Below, piece by piece: positions 11,885 through 23,279 of a DNA stretch of 64,000 nt. Both the position numbers and the translations under genes were made by a program. The stretch comes from Cephalopachus bancanus. Taxonomy: Eukaryota > Chordata > Mammalia > Primates > Tarsiidae. The stretch is taken from the NCBI GenBank assembly GCA_027257055.1, contig JAPVLO010000097.1, positions 7,860,001-7,924,000 on the forward strand, given 5' to 3'. Each line of letters begins with the position of its first letter. Position 1 is the stretch's first letter. The notes below the pieces were generated by a model that searched no databases, was not told the origin of the DNA, and saw only the letters and a list, made by a program, of their open reading frames with translations.

Positions 11885-14055
11885 GTACCTGTGAGAAGGC
11901 GAAATTGCTGTTAGTCATTTACAAGTCAGTGAAAATTGGTTTAATCAGATAGCTTTCCTTTCAATGCTAGAGAGCAGTTGTACTGAGGGGATTGAAAATT
12001 TGAATGGGAAAAGCTGATGGAGGAGGAGGATTGTTAAATAGACCTGGAAAAGGTGTCTTAGAGGGGTCTCTTGGGGCGGCATGAGGGAAGGGTTCTGATG
12101 TCAAAGGAGAGAGAAACCAGGAAAGATAGCAGAAGAGTTCATGATAACTTCATTTATTATAAAATCTACCAAGAACCAGTCTTCAGTCCAAGAAAGGGGT
12201 AAAGATCAAATTATCCTCTTCCTTTTTCTTGCTTTTTGGGCTGTTGTTTTCTTTTCGTATGTTGTTCCCAAGAGCCAAAACCTAGACAAGTATTTTGAGC
12301 ACTAGAGTCCAGCAACATTATGAATTAAGTAGCTACTAGTGTATGTCTGAGATGGGGGAACAGGGGATGGTGCTGTAAAGTTACATGAAACTTAGATTTT
12401 TGCTTCATATTTTTTCAAAAGCATGCTGTGAATAACAGTTGACCTATACTGACACAGTTTTAGAAGACAACTTATTAAAAGCTAATAATAGTAGTTATAT
12501 TTTGCTATTTAATGAAGCTGTGTATTTTGACCCCTGATAACGCTTGGTATCTATTATTTTCATCTTTTCGGAATAGATTTTGCCAGCAAACATTCTGCTT
12601 CCTTTCTTCCTTTTTGCCACACTAGGTTTTTCTCATTTTGTATCTCCTCCTTTTCTTGGTGTCCCTCTTCCTCTCACCTCCGTCCCTCAACTTCCTCTAC
12701 CTTCCTTCCCCTCTTATTCTCCCCATTCCCCTGCCTAACTCTCTGTCTCACAATCTTTCTAATGATAGTCCCTTGATTTAGCTAACAAATAAATAGAATT
12801 TTCAGGCTTCTGTTTAACTAATGAAAATTACTGAAATAAATAATCTGCATAAAATAAAAAACATGATGATGTAGATTGCACCTCATAAAATTTGATTTTG
12901 AAGAAAAATGACAAAGGAATAAGATCTTCTTGACAAAATGTGATTCTTCAAAACTTAAACCACAAAAACTGAACTTGGTAGAAATATTGACGTTCAAAGA
13001 AAACTCACAATATGCTTAATGTGGACAAAATTGATAAATAAATCAAATAATTGTATAATTTTAATAAAAATAAGGTGATCCCAGTGAAAATAATTTCAGT
13101 GAAATAAGAATGAAAATGGGAAACATAGAGTAGTTAACTGTGCTGTATAAAGAAACTGATGAAGGAATTTAATCAACTTAGTTGGGTATACTCCAGAAAT
13201 TCTTTAATGATAAAAATTCATCAGTATTGACAAAATTCTGTTTAAAGTGTTTGCATTCAACATTCTAAGATTTAAAATGTTGGAACAAAGTGGCAGAGTA
13301 ATAATAACAGGGATAAATATCTTAATCCCCTCATCTAATCCGCATAGTTCTACACATTGTGTGATAATAGCTTCCCATTATACAGGAATAGTTGATTCCA
13401 AAGAATTTAGAAAGTTAGAAACTGCTAGAACCAGATGTCTGATTTTTATACCTCATAATGATGAGGGTGCCAACACTTTTTGATGCTCTCTATTCAAAGA
13501 GAGTAAAACACTTTGGATATAAAAAGATTTTATTACATGAAAAAATTTAGTACTGTTAAATTTTAAATAGTTATGGTATCACAGTCATAAGTTGGATATT
13601 CTAATGAAAATTCTAATAACCTATTTAATCATTCTTACAGATAGGTTAAGAAAATTATTGACCTACAATTCTTTTTCATTAATCAGAATAATTGTGATAA
13701 TGTATCTTGATCATGGTCAGAATCAGTGGTTTGAAGAATGGATGAAATTAATGTCTACTATTTTGCCAGGCACTGGGAACTAAGTTTAAATATCAAGGTT
13801 GCCTTCCAATTCTGGCTGCGTTAATATGCTTTCATTCTAGGGCTATATGAGACTCATTTTTATCTTGATTTTGATTTAGAGATTTGAAATTTGTGATAAG
13901 ATGTTCTTGTAATCTAAAATAGTGTGTCACTAATAGTTTACTGAGAATTGTGCAAGCCAATAATTACAAAATAGAAGATGAGATATGCGTATTTCACTGG
14001 CCACTAATAGTACTTTCCCCTCCCTTCTACTTCACAATTACCCACCAATGATATC
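11885..14055. other. Intronic stretch without recognised features
   Basis: The sequence is AT-rich. A C/T-rich patch lies at about 12595-12740. The open frames at 13247-13483 and 13592-13783 have no recognisable domain. A motif like 'gccaggcactgggaacta' near 13765 hints at a very old repeat but is too short to call. Confidence 0.4.
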
Positions 14056-14059
14056 TAAG

Positions 14060-14485
14060 TTGTTGTTAGGAGAAAGTATGAAATAGGCAAAGCTCCTTCT
14101 GTGCAGTCTCTCTGCTGCCCTCCTTAAGCCCTTTCTACCTCTGACTTCTCTGAAGGTCTCTTGGTATATCAGGTGCTCAAGCCATCCCAGACCCACCTTG
14201 GCATATTCCTGAAGTCATTCCCTATATGACAGGCTGAAGTGCCCCATTCTTATTCTTAACTCACCACCTCAGACAGATCTCCTGCCCCTTTAATGTGATC
14301 TGTGTTAGCCAAGTATTAACACTTTGGACCTATTTCTCCTTGCACTAATTTACTATATCAAAAAACTCACCACTTTCTTATTTTGAAAACTTGTTTATTG
14401 CTTTTCTTACTCATGAGCTCTGCGAGGGCAGAGATGGCTTTTCATTGATCCTAGTTAATATTTATAGAATGACAAAATGAACTAT
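14060..14485 (+). repeat. L2 LINE 3' fragment
   Basis: A pyrimidine-rich coding relic leads to 'atgagctctgcgagggcaga', which is the L2 3'-end pattern, then 'tatttatagaatgac'. It is diverged. Confidence 0.6.
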
Positions 14486-15324
14486 TACTCAGAGCAAATT
14501 CATGCTAATATATAAATAACCAACATATTTAACTTTCCCGGACTTTTTTGTATTTGCTAAAGAAAAGTCTCTTATTTCAATAACCTAATTGGTAGCCTTT
14601 GAGTAGTATAACAAAGTAGAGTAAAAATCATTTAGGTATTGTGAAGAAAGACATTTTGGGGTATAGAAGTTCCTATAAAGGCATACTATACTGCATGAAT
14701 GTATTACCCCAGGGAAAGGTATATGCTTAAAAGTGTTATTGTTTTCTTAAAAAAAATTCTATTTCTGAACTCACACATTTTTTATAAGTCCAAGATTTTT
14801 TTTCAGAGCAGGTCTTTTGGAAGAGTTGTGGAAAACTCCCATGGTGTGGGGGTGAAGTCGAGAAAAGTGATTGGACAAAAGGGATTGTTTACATGTGCTA
14901 TATAGGGACTTCTTGTACTGTCTGTTCTTTATAAGGCAAAAGCTATTGTCCATTGTGCTACTATCTCTAAATTGTTGGTTTACTTAACTAAGGGTTTTAT
15001 AACCCTAGTAAAAACTTAGAGTTTTAGGATGTTTGGTCTGTTGCTCTGTTTGTTTAACGACGTCTGGCTCCCTTTCTTTAATGTTGGTGAGGTAAAATGC
15101 CAAGTCCTTTCGCATAGCAGGGGGTGGGCAATAAGTTATGATTGGAGTCAGCAGCTCTGGGCACTGCTTACATGTATAGGACTTTCCGCAGAACTGGTTT
15201 CCTTTCAGCACATTCCACAGGACAAGCTTAATAGAGTTCTACCTGGTCAGGGGAGGCCACTGTGTCTGAGACTGAACACCCTCAGCGCTCCATCTAATCA
15301 TTGAGTGGCTTTAAAAAATAAAAA

Positions 15325-15369
15325 TACACACACACACACAGAGATAGAGAGAGAGAGAGAGAGAGAGAA
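15325..15369. repeat. (CA)n-(GA)n compound microsatellite
   Basis: About eight CA units at 15325-15340 run into GA-rich sequence to about 15369, followed by irregular GA-rich sequence to about 15440. Confidence 0.9.
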
Positions 15370-16384
15370 GAAGAGAGAAAGTCAGGGGAGAGAAAAGGGG
15401 AAAGACTGAAAGAGATAGAAGAAGAGTAGGAGGAGATAAAATACATTCTTTTGACTTTTTGTTTTCCTTCCCAACTATTCATACATAAAGGAAAGCAAAT
15501 ATATATGTTGTAACTGGAGAAATTGGGGTGATGGAGTCATGGTTGAATCTTTTTTGGATTCCTTCAATGTGCCAAGTATTTTGTGTGACAAGGATGGCAA
15601 ATAGCATAAAATTATACAATTGGGCAGGGGATCAATCAGTCTCATTAACTGCAGAGGGTATGGAGTGCTCTAAGAATAAGAAGAATGATGAGTTCAGAAT
15701 AGGGTTTGAGCGCTGAGCTTTAAAGCTCATCCCCTAGCTCCTGCTAATTAAACAGGCCAGGTATTTAGCTAGGTCTAAAATATATGAACTTGCTTGCCCC
15801 AAAGCCCCTGTTTTGTTAGTAGCTGCAAGTGTTCTGATGCAACTAACGTTGGGCCAAACTGGGTTTGACCCTGGACTTGAATTCCCAGAGGCTCATGTTT
15901 TTTCTCAGACCCTCCCAGTCATAATCAGCAACCGCATTGTAGCATTGCAGAAACACTCTGGAAGATAGAAACTTAGAGGCAAAAGCAGGAAAAGAATGTT
16001 GCTTTTATAAAGTATCTGAATATAAAGGTTTCCAGGTTTTAGTATTTCGCTCTGTTGAAATGGTGCCTTATTTTTTTTAAGATATATGTTATTTATAGAG
16101 TAACGGTTATGTTTTAGTTGAACTCTGGCGACCTATATTTTCCTTCTCATATTCCTTATGCAGTTTTACTTTCCACGTGCATCAATATTTTCATTTGTAC
16201 CTATGACTCTCCTGGGGATTTTGAAGATTGAAAAGATAACATAACGTTGATAAAATATTTGGAGCACCAAAGAGGCACAGTAAGAATACGGATGCCACAT
16301 AAGTAATCAAAATAGTAGAAAATCCACTTCTTTGTCTGAAAAAACATGCCAAAATATAAAATTTTGTGATAACTTCTCAGCAAT

Positions 16385-16560
16385 AGTAATAATAATTATA
16401 ATCTATTGACTACTTACTGTGTGCTAGGCATAATGCGTGTATTTTTCCCACTGAATTTTTAAAAATCCATGAAGCTGTAACACGTTTTTCAGATGAAGAT
16501 GCTGAGGTTCTGTAGAAAAGGTGAAGTCACTTGCTTCAGGTTTCCTTCCTCCAGATCCCA
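16385..16560 (-). repeat. MIR SINE, antisense
   Basis: The order 'tactgtgtgctaggca', then 'ttcagatgaagatgctgagg', then 'gtgaagtcacttgcttcagg' is the reverse complement of MIR from tail to core. Confidence 0.7.
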
Positions 16561-16664
16561 TGCTCTAACCAGCCCCCATACTTGACAGCCTCCTTTTATG
16601 GTGCCACCCGTCCTTCTTAATGCTGGCCACATTCCTGAAATGCACTAAACACTTGACCTACCCT

Positions 16665-16832
16665 AGCTTACTTATTCCTCCCAAACAACCTAATGAGAGG
16701 TAGGTGTTGATTTTGTTTTGTTTTCTTTGACATTTTAATAAGGCATAGGGGCACATGGTAAATAAGGGGCAGAAGTGGGATTTGAACTCAGGATGTTTCT
16801 GACTCAGAAGACTCTGGCAATTACTATTATAT
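16665..16832 (-). repeat. MIR SINE, antisense (second copy)
   Basis: The segments 'acctaatgagaggtaggtgt', 'cacatggtaaataaggggca' and 'agtgggatttgaactcagga' follow the antisense MIR order. Confidence 0.75.
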
Positions 16833-16854
16833 GCTATGTCTCTGAACCAAATCA

Positions 16855-17330
16855 GTTCATGCTCAAAAACTTTCAGTAGTTTCCCAAGGTTCTTAGAATG
16901 AGCCTCCAAGTCCTTCGGGCATCTTGTGCTCCTTGTGTAATTTGCCCGTGCAGAACTTGGTATCCTTTGCTGCCCCAGCCTCTGCCTTGTTTTTCTGCCA
17001 GTCCTGCTGGCTCTCTGTTCTATGAACGACCCACCACTTTTCCTCCCCTGGCCTATTCTCATATTGTGCTTTCTGTCTAGACTCAATCTCCTCCTTGCCT
17101 CTTCATCCTCTTAGTTTAAGGGTAGTTCCCTCTGGGAGGCCTCACCTGAGCCACAGTCTAGGTCCATCCACCGTCACATTCTCTCTGGACACCTGTTGGG
17201 TGGCGTCTGTCTTCTGACTGTCTTGTAAGTGCCGTGAAGTCTGAAATACCACTGATGGCTGTATTTCCAAGGCCTGGCACCCAATAGGCCTTCCAAACAA
17301 ATCTTTATTGCACAGCATATGGGAGGAATG
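16855..17330 (+). repeat. L2 LINE 3' fragment
   Basis: Pieces such as 'tttcagtagtttcccaagg', 'gagcctccaagtccttcggg' and 'tggcctattctcatattgtg', ending with 'ttccaaggcctggcaccc', follow the L2 ORF end and 3' UTR. The open frames here, including 142 antisense codons at 16658-17086, are relics. Confidence 0.72.
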
Positions 17331-17864
17331 AATAATCTGAGATTCTCGTTTTCCTGAACCCCATCTCTACCCTCCTGTTTCTGTGTCTGTGTTTTCCTCT
17401 CTACTCCTTCAGCTCCCTTATCTCTGCTCCTGGAAGTTTGCACTGTGGTGGCCTCTCCAACTACTTTGGAGATGAACTAATCTGATCCCCTGCTAGATAT
17501 TAGCCTCTTGAGTACATAACAGTGTACATATTTGTTGGATTGAAGCAAATTGATACCATAACTCAGTCTTAAGAAGGTTTATTTCACAAGGGTCACACGA
17601 ATTGAATCAAAGGCTGCTTCAAAAGTTTCTTTTCTGCTAAGTGACAAATCCAAACTTGGCTGAGACCTGTACCTAGAATGGGCCAATTTAAAATAAGCTT
17701 ATGATTTGATTCTACTCCTGGCGTGGAGCAACCTGCCTTTCAGGCATACCTCCTGGAACCCGGGCTGTGTAGGAAGATCAAAAAAAGACTGACTCTCTCT
17801 TTTTCATGTGAACTTTCTTAGCTACCATGTTGCTGATAGTAGCTCAGGAATTGGGATATAGGCA

Positions 17865-18057
17865 TTGAGTTCTAACTGCACGGGTTCAGATCTTCCACTA
17901 CTTACTGACTGTGTTCTTAGGCATGAATTAGGTCTCAATTTTCTCATCTGTAAAATGTCACGAGTTTTTTTAAGGCTAAATGACATGACATATGTAAAGT
18001 ACGTAGCAGGGTGACTGGCACATTGTCGTTACTGAATAAATGATAGTTATTATTTTT
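17865..18057 (+). repeat. MIR SINE
   Basis: Nearly the full MIR core is visible: 'gcacgggttcagatcttcca', 'actgactgtgttcttaggca', 'tctcatctgtaaaatg', 'aaatgacatgacatatgtaa' and 'actggcacattgtcgttact'. Confidence 0.85.
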
Positions 18058-18349
18058 AATATAATGTTTTATGTCTAGATAGCACTTGATGTTTGCAAGA
18101 AATTTTCACTTACCCTATTGTAGTAGAAGACTAGACAACCCTCCAGGAAGCCTACCCAAGTGGTCTTCTTTTATCAATAGGGAGGGCATATGTCCGTAGC
18201 ATCATTTTTGATAGTCTAATTCTTGGTCTTTAATCTCCTTTTTCTTCAGAAAAATCCATCAGGTTATAGAAAAGAAGATGGGAAGGTTGTTGGGTCAACA
18301 ATCTCTTCACTCACTGGCATGGAATCCTTCCCTCTGGTCTATTTCCAGT

Positions 18350-18610
18350 ATTGTTTCAGTTATGGTTAAAATTCCCTCCAGCATCGAGGCTTCCGACACA
18401 TTTCTTGGGAAGCTATTCTTTTAACATATTGCCATTAGGAATTTTTTCTTGATATAAAACCTGAATTTTCCTTTGCTTAATTTAATCCCTCTTCGCATAC
18501 ACCTCGGACCTCTTTAAATAATTCTTTTCCCTCCCTGCCATTTGCACCTTTCAGTTACTTGTAGAGGGTTGTCATAGTTCCCTTTGGGCCTAATCCTATC
18601 ACTGTGATTC
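18350..18610 (+). repeat. Possible ancient LINE (CR1/L3-like) fragment
   Basis: Segments like 'taatccctcttcgcatacac' and 'cagttacttgtagagggttg' recall the terminal region of old CR1/L3 LINEs. The evidence is weak and orientation is assumed. Confidence 0.35.
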
Positions 18611-19439
18611 ATGTTGGGCAAGCTGTACATTTTGTAATAGTCTATGGGCATATTCGAAGAATGCTCTCTTGCTGGAATAAAAGCAATTCTCCAGTGGTAT
18701 TATCCAAACCTTATCATCAATAACAGCTACTAAATGTGAAACAAAGCAAGTGACTTTTTCAGAAAACAAAGAAGGTAATGAATAGGAAGATGTCACTTAC
18801 CTTTTAATATTATTATTCTTATCAATTATGAGAGTGCCTCTTATCAATAATGTAATATATAGCTGTCTTTATTTAATCTATAGTCTATACATATACAAGA
18901 GAATATTTACATGAACAACTCTCAGTGGCAGATAAATCTAAAGAAATTCAGTTTAAAAAAAATGTGAATGTGTGTGTACACGCATGTGTACATGTTTGTC
19001 TACCCAGCTAACGTTCTGGGAGGTTTATAAAAAATATTGAAAGAAAAACAGAAAATGAAATTCAAGAGACACAGGAAAGTTGTTGAGCTTCACCTGTTGT
19101 AGTGGGACATGGACCTCTTCCTAAAACTTGAAAGTCACAACTTTTTGGCAAAGTAGGCCCAGCCTTTCTGATTGGAAGAGCTATTCATAATTTAAAAATA
19201 TACAGTTGAGAATCTACAAGTGTCTTTGATAAGTTGGAAAGTGAGGAGGAGGAGGTTCCATGACCACTGCTGGTAAATCATGGTTTCTAGGAAACCTTGC
19301 TGTTGGCTTTGGGTGCTCTGTTTATCCACTGGCAGGAAACAGAGAAGAACAGGAAACATCTCGGTGGGTGAATTTCTGACTCTCAAGCAGCTTACTGTTC
19401 ATAGGGCCAGAAAATAGCTAGAAACCAGTAGAAAAACCT

Positions 19440-19560
19440 AGATTCTCTTGAACTTACTAAGAAAAAGGAAACCAGGGTTCAGTGAGTTAGTTTAGTAAGT
19501 TATGCGTTTAAGGCCACATAGAAAGTTGGTACTGTGTGTTGTTTGGGCCCTCCTTTCATG
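19440..19560 (-). repeat. MIR SINE fragment, antisense
   Basis: 'ggaaaccagggttcagtgag' followed by 'gcgtttaaggccacatagaa' fits the antisense MIR core. Confidence 0.5.
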
Positions 19561-19839
19561 GTTGTCCAGAGGTTTACTAAAACTACTGCTACTAAAACTC
19601 ACGTTTATCTTGCTTTTCCATTAAACTTAAAAGCCCATAATGACAAGTAAATTGAAAAAGAGATGAAATGTATATCAAGTCAATGCTGTTTTCTAAGAGA
19701 GATCTTTTTAATCATAATTTGTGAATTAAATGAAATAACTTAAGTGTTAACCTAAACCAATAATCAATTCTATTTCCCTCAAGGCAACAGAAATGTTCCT
19801 AGAACTATGAGTGCCAGATGCACCCTGGCAGCCCCGCCC

Positions 19840-20464
19840 TGCCCTGGCCCCCAGTGATCTGTTGCAGCCTCCCTCTCTAGTCTCGTTTCTTACTAGTCTT
19901 TTCCCATCTCTTGGTCTTTCCTTGTGCTTTTGACTTCACCCAGAATGTTCCTTTCTTTTAACTATATCTGTGGCACTTCCAGGGAAGTATCTTTCGCTAT
20001 GTCCTTCTTCTAGAACTCAGTTCAATGGCATCCTCTGTAAATCTGAACCATTTAACCACCTATCTTTCTGTGAGACCCTATCCATCTTGTTCTGCCATGG
20101 TGAACTCAGTTTTCTTCCTTCAGCTACACCCAACACTGTTCTCCTTCCTAGCTCTGTTCTTGTCATTCTTCCTTGGATTGTTCCATTTCCCATAAAGGAC
20201 TGCAGAGTCAGAGCCTGGGCAGCGTTATCTGGCCTCTGAGATCCCTTCCCTGCAGGTTATCCCTGTAGGGGGCTATTTTTCAACTCCTCAAGTCTCAAGG
20301 GTAGACTCAGAAATCACTTCTGTCACAAGCCTATCTAATATGTTCCATTTTAACTACAACTGCGTACCCCAGCCTGACATAATCTCTCCCTTCTTTGAAT
20401 CTCTACTCCTCTTCTTTTAAGGTACTTATGTATTTCATATTTTTTTGCATCATGATTGGTTGTT
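19840..20464 (+). repeat. L2 LINE, part 1 (split by an L1)
   Basis: The text 'cttttgacttcacccagaat', then 'ctcagttcaatggcatcctc', matches the L2 C-terminal region and 3' UTR. The element resumes at about 21023 after the antisense L1. Confidence 0.65.
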
Positions 20465-20465
20465 T

Positions 20466-21022
20466 TTTAACTCTGCTAAATTAAAAAAAAATAAATTGTG
20501 GTAAAGTATACATAACATCACATTTTACCTACTTTTAAGTACCACTCAGAAGAGTTAACACATTCACGTTGTTGTGCAGCCAGTCACCAGAACCCTTTTC
20601 ATCTTGCGAAACTGAATCTCCATACCCATTAAACCACTTCCCCTTCCTCTCTCTCCACAGTGCATGACAACCACCATTCTATCTTCTGTCTCTGAATTTG
20701 ACTACTTTCTTATATAAGTGGAATCATTCAGTATTTGTCTTTTTTTTACTGGCTTATTTCACTTAGGATAATGTCTTCAAGTCTCATCTGTGTTGAACTA
20801 TATGATGAGATTTTTCTTTTTTGAGGCTGGATTATATTCCATTGCATGTATATGCCACATTTTACTTATCCATTCATTAATCAATGGACATTTAGGTTAC
20901 TTCTTGCTTATAATAGGCAACCCCTTGGTTATAATAATAACAATGAACATATCTCTTTGAGATCCTGCTTTCATTTCTTTTGGGCGTATACCCACAAATG
21001 GCATTGCTGGATCATATGGTTA
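20466..21022 (-). mobile_element. Old L1 3' end, antisense
   Basis: On the minus strand this is the L1 ORF2 tail and 3' UTR. On the plus strand the familiar antisense landmarks are 'cacattcacgttgttgtgca', 'tataagtggaatcattcagt', 'ttatattccattgcatgtat', 'gggcgtatacccacaaatgg' and 'gctggatcatatggtta'. It is 5'-truncated and inserted into an L2. Confidence 0.9.
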
Positions 21023-21165
21023 CCTCTACTGAATTGTGAGCTTACACTGTGTTATGAGACTTGAAGTCAATGACCGGGTCGTTTTTATCTTCCTGTCTTC
21101 TTAGCAACTGTCACAGTGCTTCATACATGTTTGTTGAATGAGCGAGTGAATGAATGAATCAAACA
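21023..21165 (+). repeat. L2 LINE, part 2 (3' end)
   Basis: 'aattgtgagcttacactgtg' and 'acatgtttgttgaatgagcg' followed by GAAT repeats form the standard L2 3' terminus. Confidence 0.75.
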
Positions 21166-21309
21166 AATGCTTTCTTTTTTTTTAATCAATATTTTTTATT
21201 ATGATTTTGTGGGGTACAGTTAAGGGTTAGGTGTACAATTACATTTCATTCAGGCACCCTGTTGATAAGAGGTGTTTCCCCATCCCCAGACAGATAACAA
21301 ATGCTTTCT
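21162..21309 (-). mobile_element. Very short L1 insertion with 14-bp target duplications
   Basis: The 14-mer 'aacaaatgctttct' occurs at 21162-21175 and 21296-21309. Between them is about 120 bp whose minus strand ends in poly(A) and reads as an L1 3' tail. Its 'acctaacccttaactgtacc' is close to the tail of the twin-primed L1 ('acctaaccctgaattatacc', 11821-11840), so both probably come from the same L1 lineage. Confidence 0.88.
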
Positions 21310-22490
21310 AATATGAAATGCGAGTGACTTTTACAGATTAAAATGTATGCTTTTTTATATCTGAAATCAAATGTCAGGGAAAGGGTATATAGAAAAATAC
21401 ATTCAGTTACTACATATCTGCAAAGTGAGAACCCAAGAGCATTTTATGCATTCTTATGTAGTGATTATATTGGTAATTTTGTGATAGGTGGTTGCAGTTT
21501 TATACAATTTTGAAGAAAAAAATGTTAAACTTTCCACCTTTCATTTTGCTCTGTATATAAGGTATAAAGAGCTATAAGCCATTAGCTACTAAAAATTCAC
21601 AATTGTTTCCAGAATGGTGAAAGTAGCTGTTACAATAATAATTGTAAAAAATGTAAAGTAATCGCAAACAGGTTCATGCTCTGTGTAATGATCAGATAAC
21701 GTGAGTAAAAGCAGCAATTATGTGTTTCTGGACCACACTGGAGGTGGAAAGCAAGAAAAGCATATGCCATGACTACATATTATTTAAAAAGCAATGCTTT
21801 ATATTTACTTTGCACTTAAAAGTTGGAATGATCTGGCTAACAGAAATAGACAATACCCTTGCTTTGGAATACATTAAAATTGCACATACAGTAAGACAAA
21901 TTACTATTTTATAGCCTTTCCACAATGTAATAAGTGTGTACTTCTGGTTTAATTTATAATACATTTGTATAACATTTACTTGGGGCTTTTTACTGTGCTT
22001 GTTCATGTCTTTCAAACTCTTTCTTAGGGGTGACACCATGCCATTATGGAAGCTCAAGGGTCTACATATGGAAAGAAGGGTAGGGTGGGGAAGAAATCTA
22101 GGGACAAAGATCTGTAATCAAATAAACTACAAAAACCTCCGCAGAAAACAGTAAGTATCAAGTAAGATCCAGAGAAGACAAGTCCATTCTTACAGTGGGT
22201 CATTCCTATGTATAACAGGCCCATTCCCAGTCCTTATTTTGCTTCTTTCTTTTAAGTCTAGGAAAACTCCAAGCACAGATGTAGGGGAAGATGGAAATAG
22301 GAACCCACATCCTTTGCTACTTGATATTCATTCAGATTGGGTTTATAGAAGATACCTTGATCTGAATGTAAATTATCAGAGAGAAGGTACCTTGTAAATC
22401 AACCACATCCAAAAATTAACCAGCATCTACCAAGAAGAAACTTAATTGATTTTAAAAGACAGTAGACTATTAGTAAGTGGGTACTTGACT
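21310..22490. other. Intronic stretch without recognised features
   Basis: AT-rich sequence. The overlapping short open frames at 21720-22057 have no recognisable domain. Confidence 0.4.
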
Positions 22491-22504
22491 AAAAATGAAA
22501 ATTA

Positions 22505-22800
22505 GGCCGGGTGCAGTGACTCACACCTATAATCCCAGCACTTTGGGAGGCCGAGGTGAGAGGATTGCCTGAGCCTACGAGTTTGAGACCAGTCTGGACA
22601 ACTTGGCGAGACCTCATCTCTACAATAAATAAATAAACTAGCCGAATGTGGTGGCATGTGCCTGTAGTTCCAGCTACTTGGAAGGCTGAGGCGGAAGGAT
22701 CATCTGAGCCCAGCAGTTTGGGGCTGTGGTGGCCATGAGCATACCACTGCACTCCAGCCTGGTGACAGAGTGAACCTCCAACTCAAAAAAAAATAAAGAA
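22505..22800 (+). repeat. Alu SINE
   Basis: A full dimer from 'ggccgggtgcagtgactcac' to an A-rich tail. The linker is 'ctacaataaataaataaact' and the 3' end 'cctccaactcaaaa'. Flanking 14-mers at 22491-22504 and 22801-22814 match at 13 of 14 positions (target duplication). Confidence 0.95.
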
Positions 22801-23029
22801 AAAAATCAAAATTACGGACAGCTGTCCTGGGTAGTAGCTGATGGAAACATTTTTTTTCTCCATGATTAATTTAGAATGGCACTATCAAAATGGGATTGAA
22901 ATATGTTAATTTAGATAGTTTATTATCTTAGGTAGTGTTAGTTAAATTAGATAGTGTTTCTATCTTTAAGACAAAATAAGTGCATACCTGTAAATACATT
23001 ATTTGTAATGCATTTGCTTGGCTTCATTG

Positions 23030-23054
23030 ATTTTTTTTTTTTTTTTTTTTTTTT
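23030..23054. repeat. Poly(T) tract
   Basis: A T homopolymer of about 25. No retroposed body is recognisable on either side. Confidence 0.85.
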
Positions 23055-23179
23055 GGTGCGTGGTGCAGCCAGCATTTAGAGTCCCACAGTTATTTACCAG
23101 TATCCATATTTGCTGGTGACATTGACATAGCGTCTAGAACCTAAAATGAGAAGCCTTGATGGCTATGATGGGACTTTAA

Positions 23180-23278
23180 GCATAGAACTTAATTTCTCAG
23201 GGCTGGATAACAGCATGCTGAACAAGTTGGTTTCTGATGCTGCTTCCAGCTGTGAAGTTCTACTTTCTTCTGTGATAG
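23180..23278 (+). repeat. Possible MIR fragment
   Basis: 'agaacttaatttctcagggc' followed by 'gatgctgcttccagctgtga' resembles the core and 3' part of MIR-type SINEs. Weak. Confidence 0.35.
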
Positions 23279-23279
23279 C

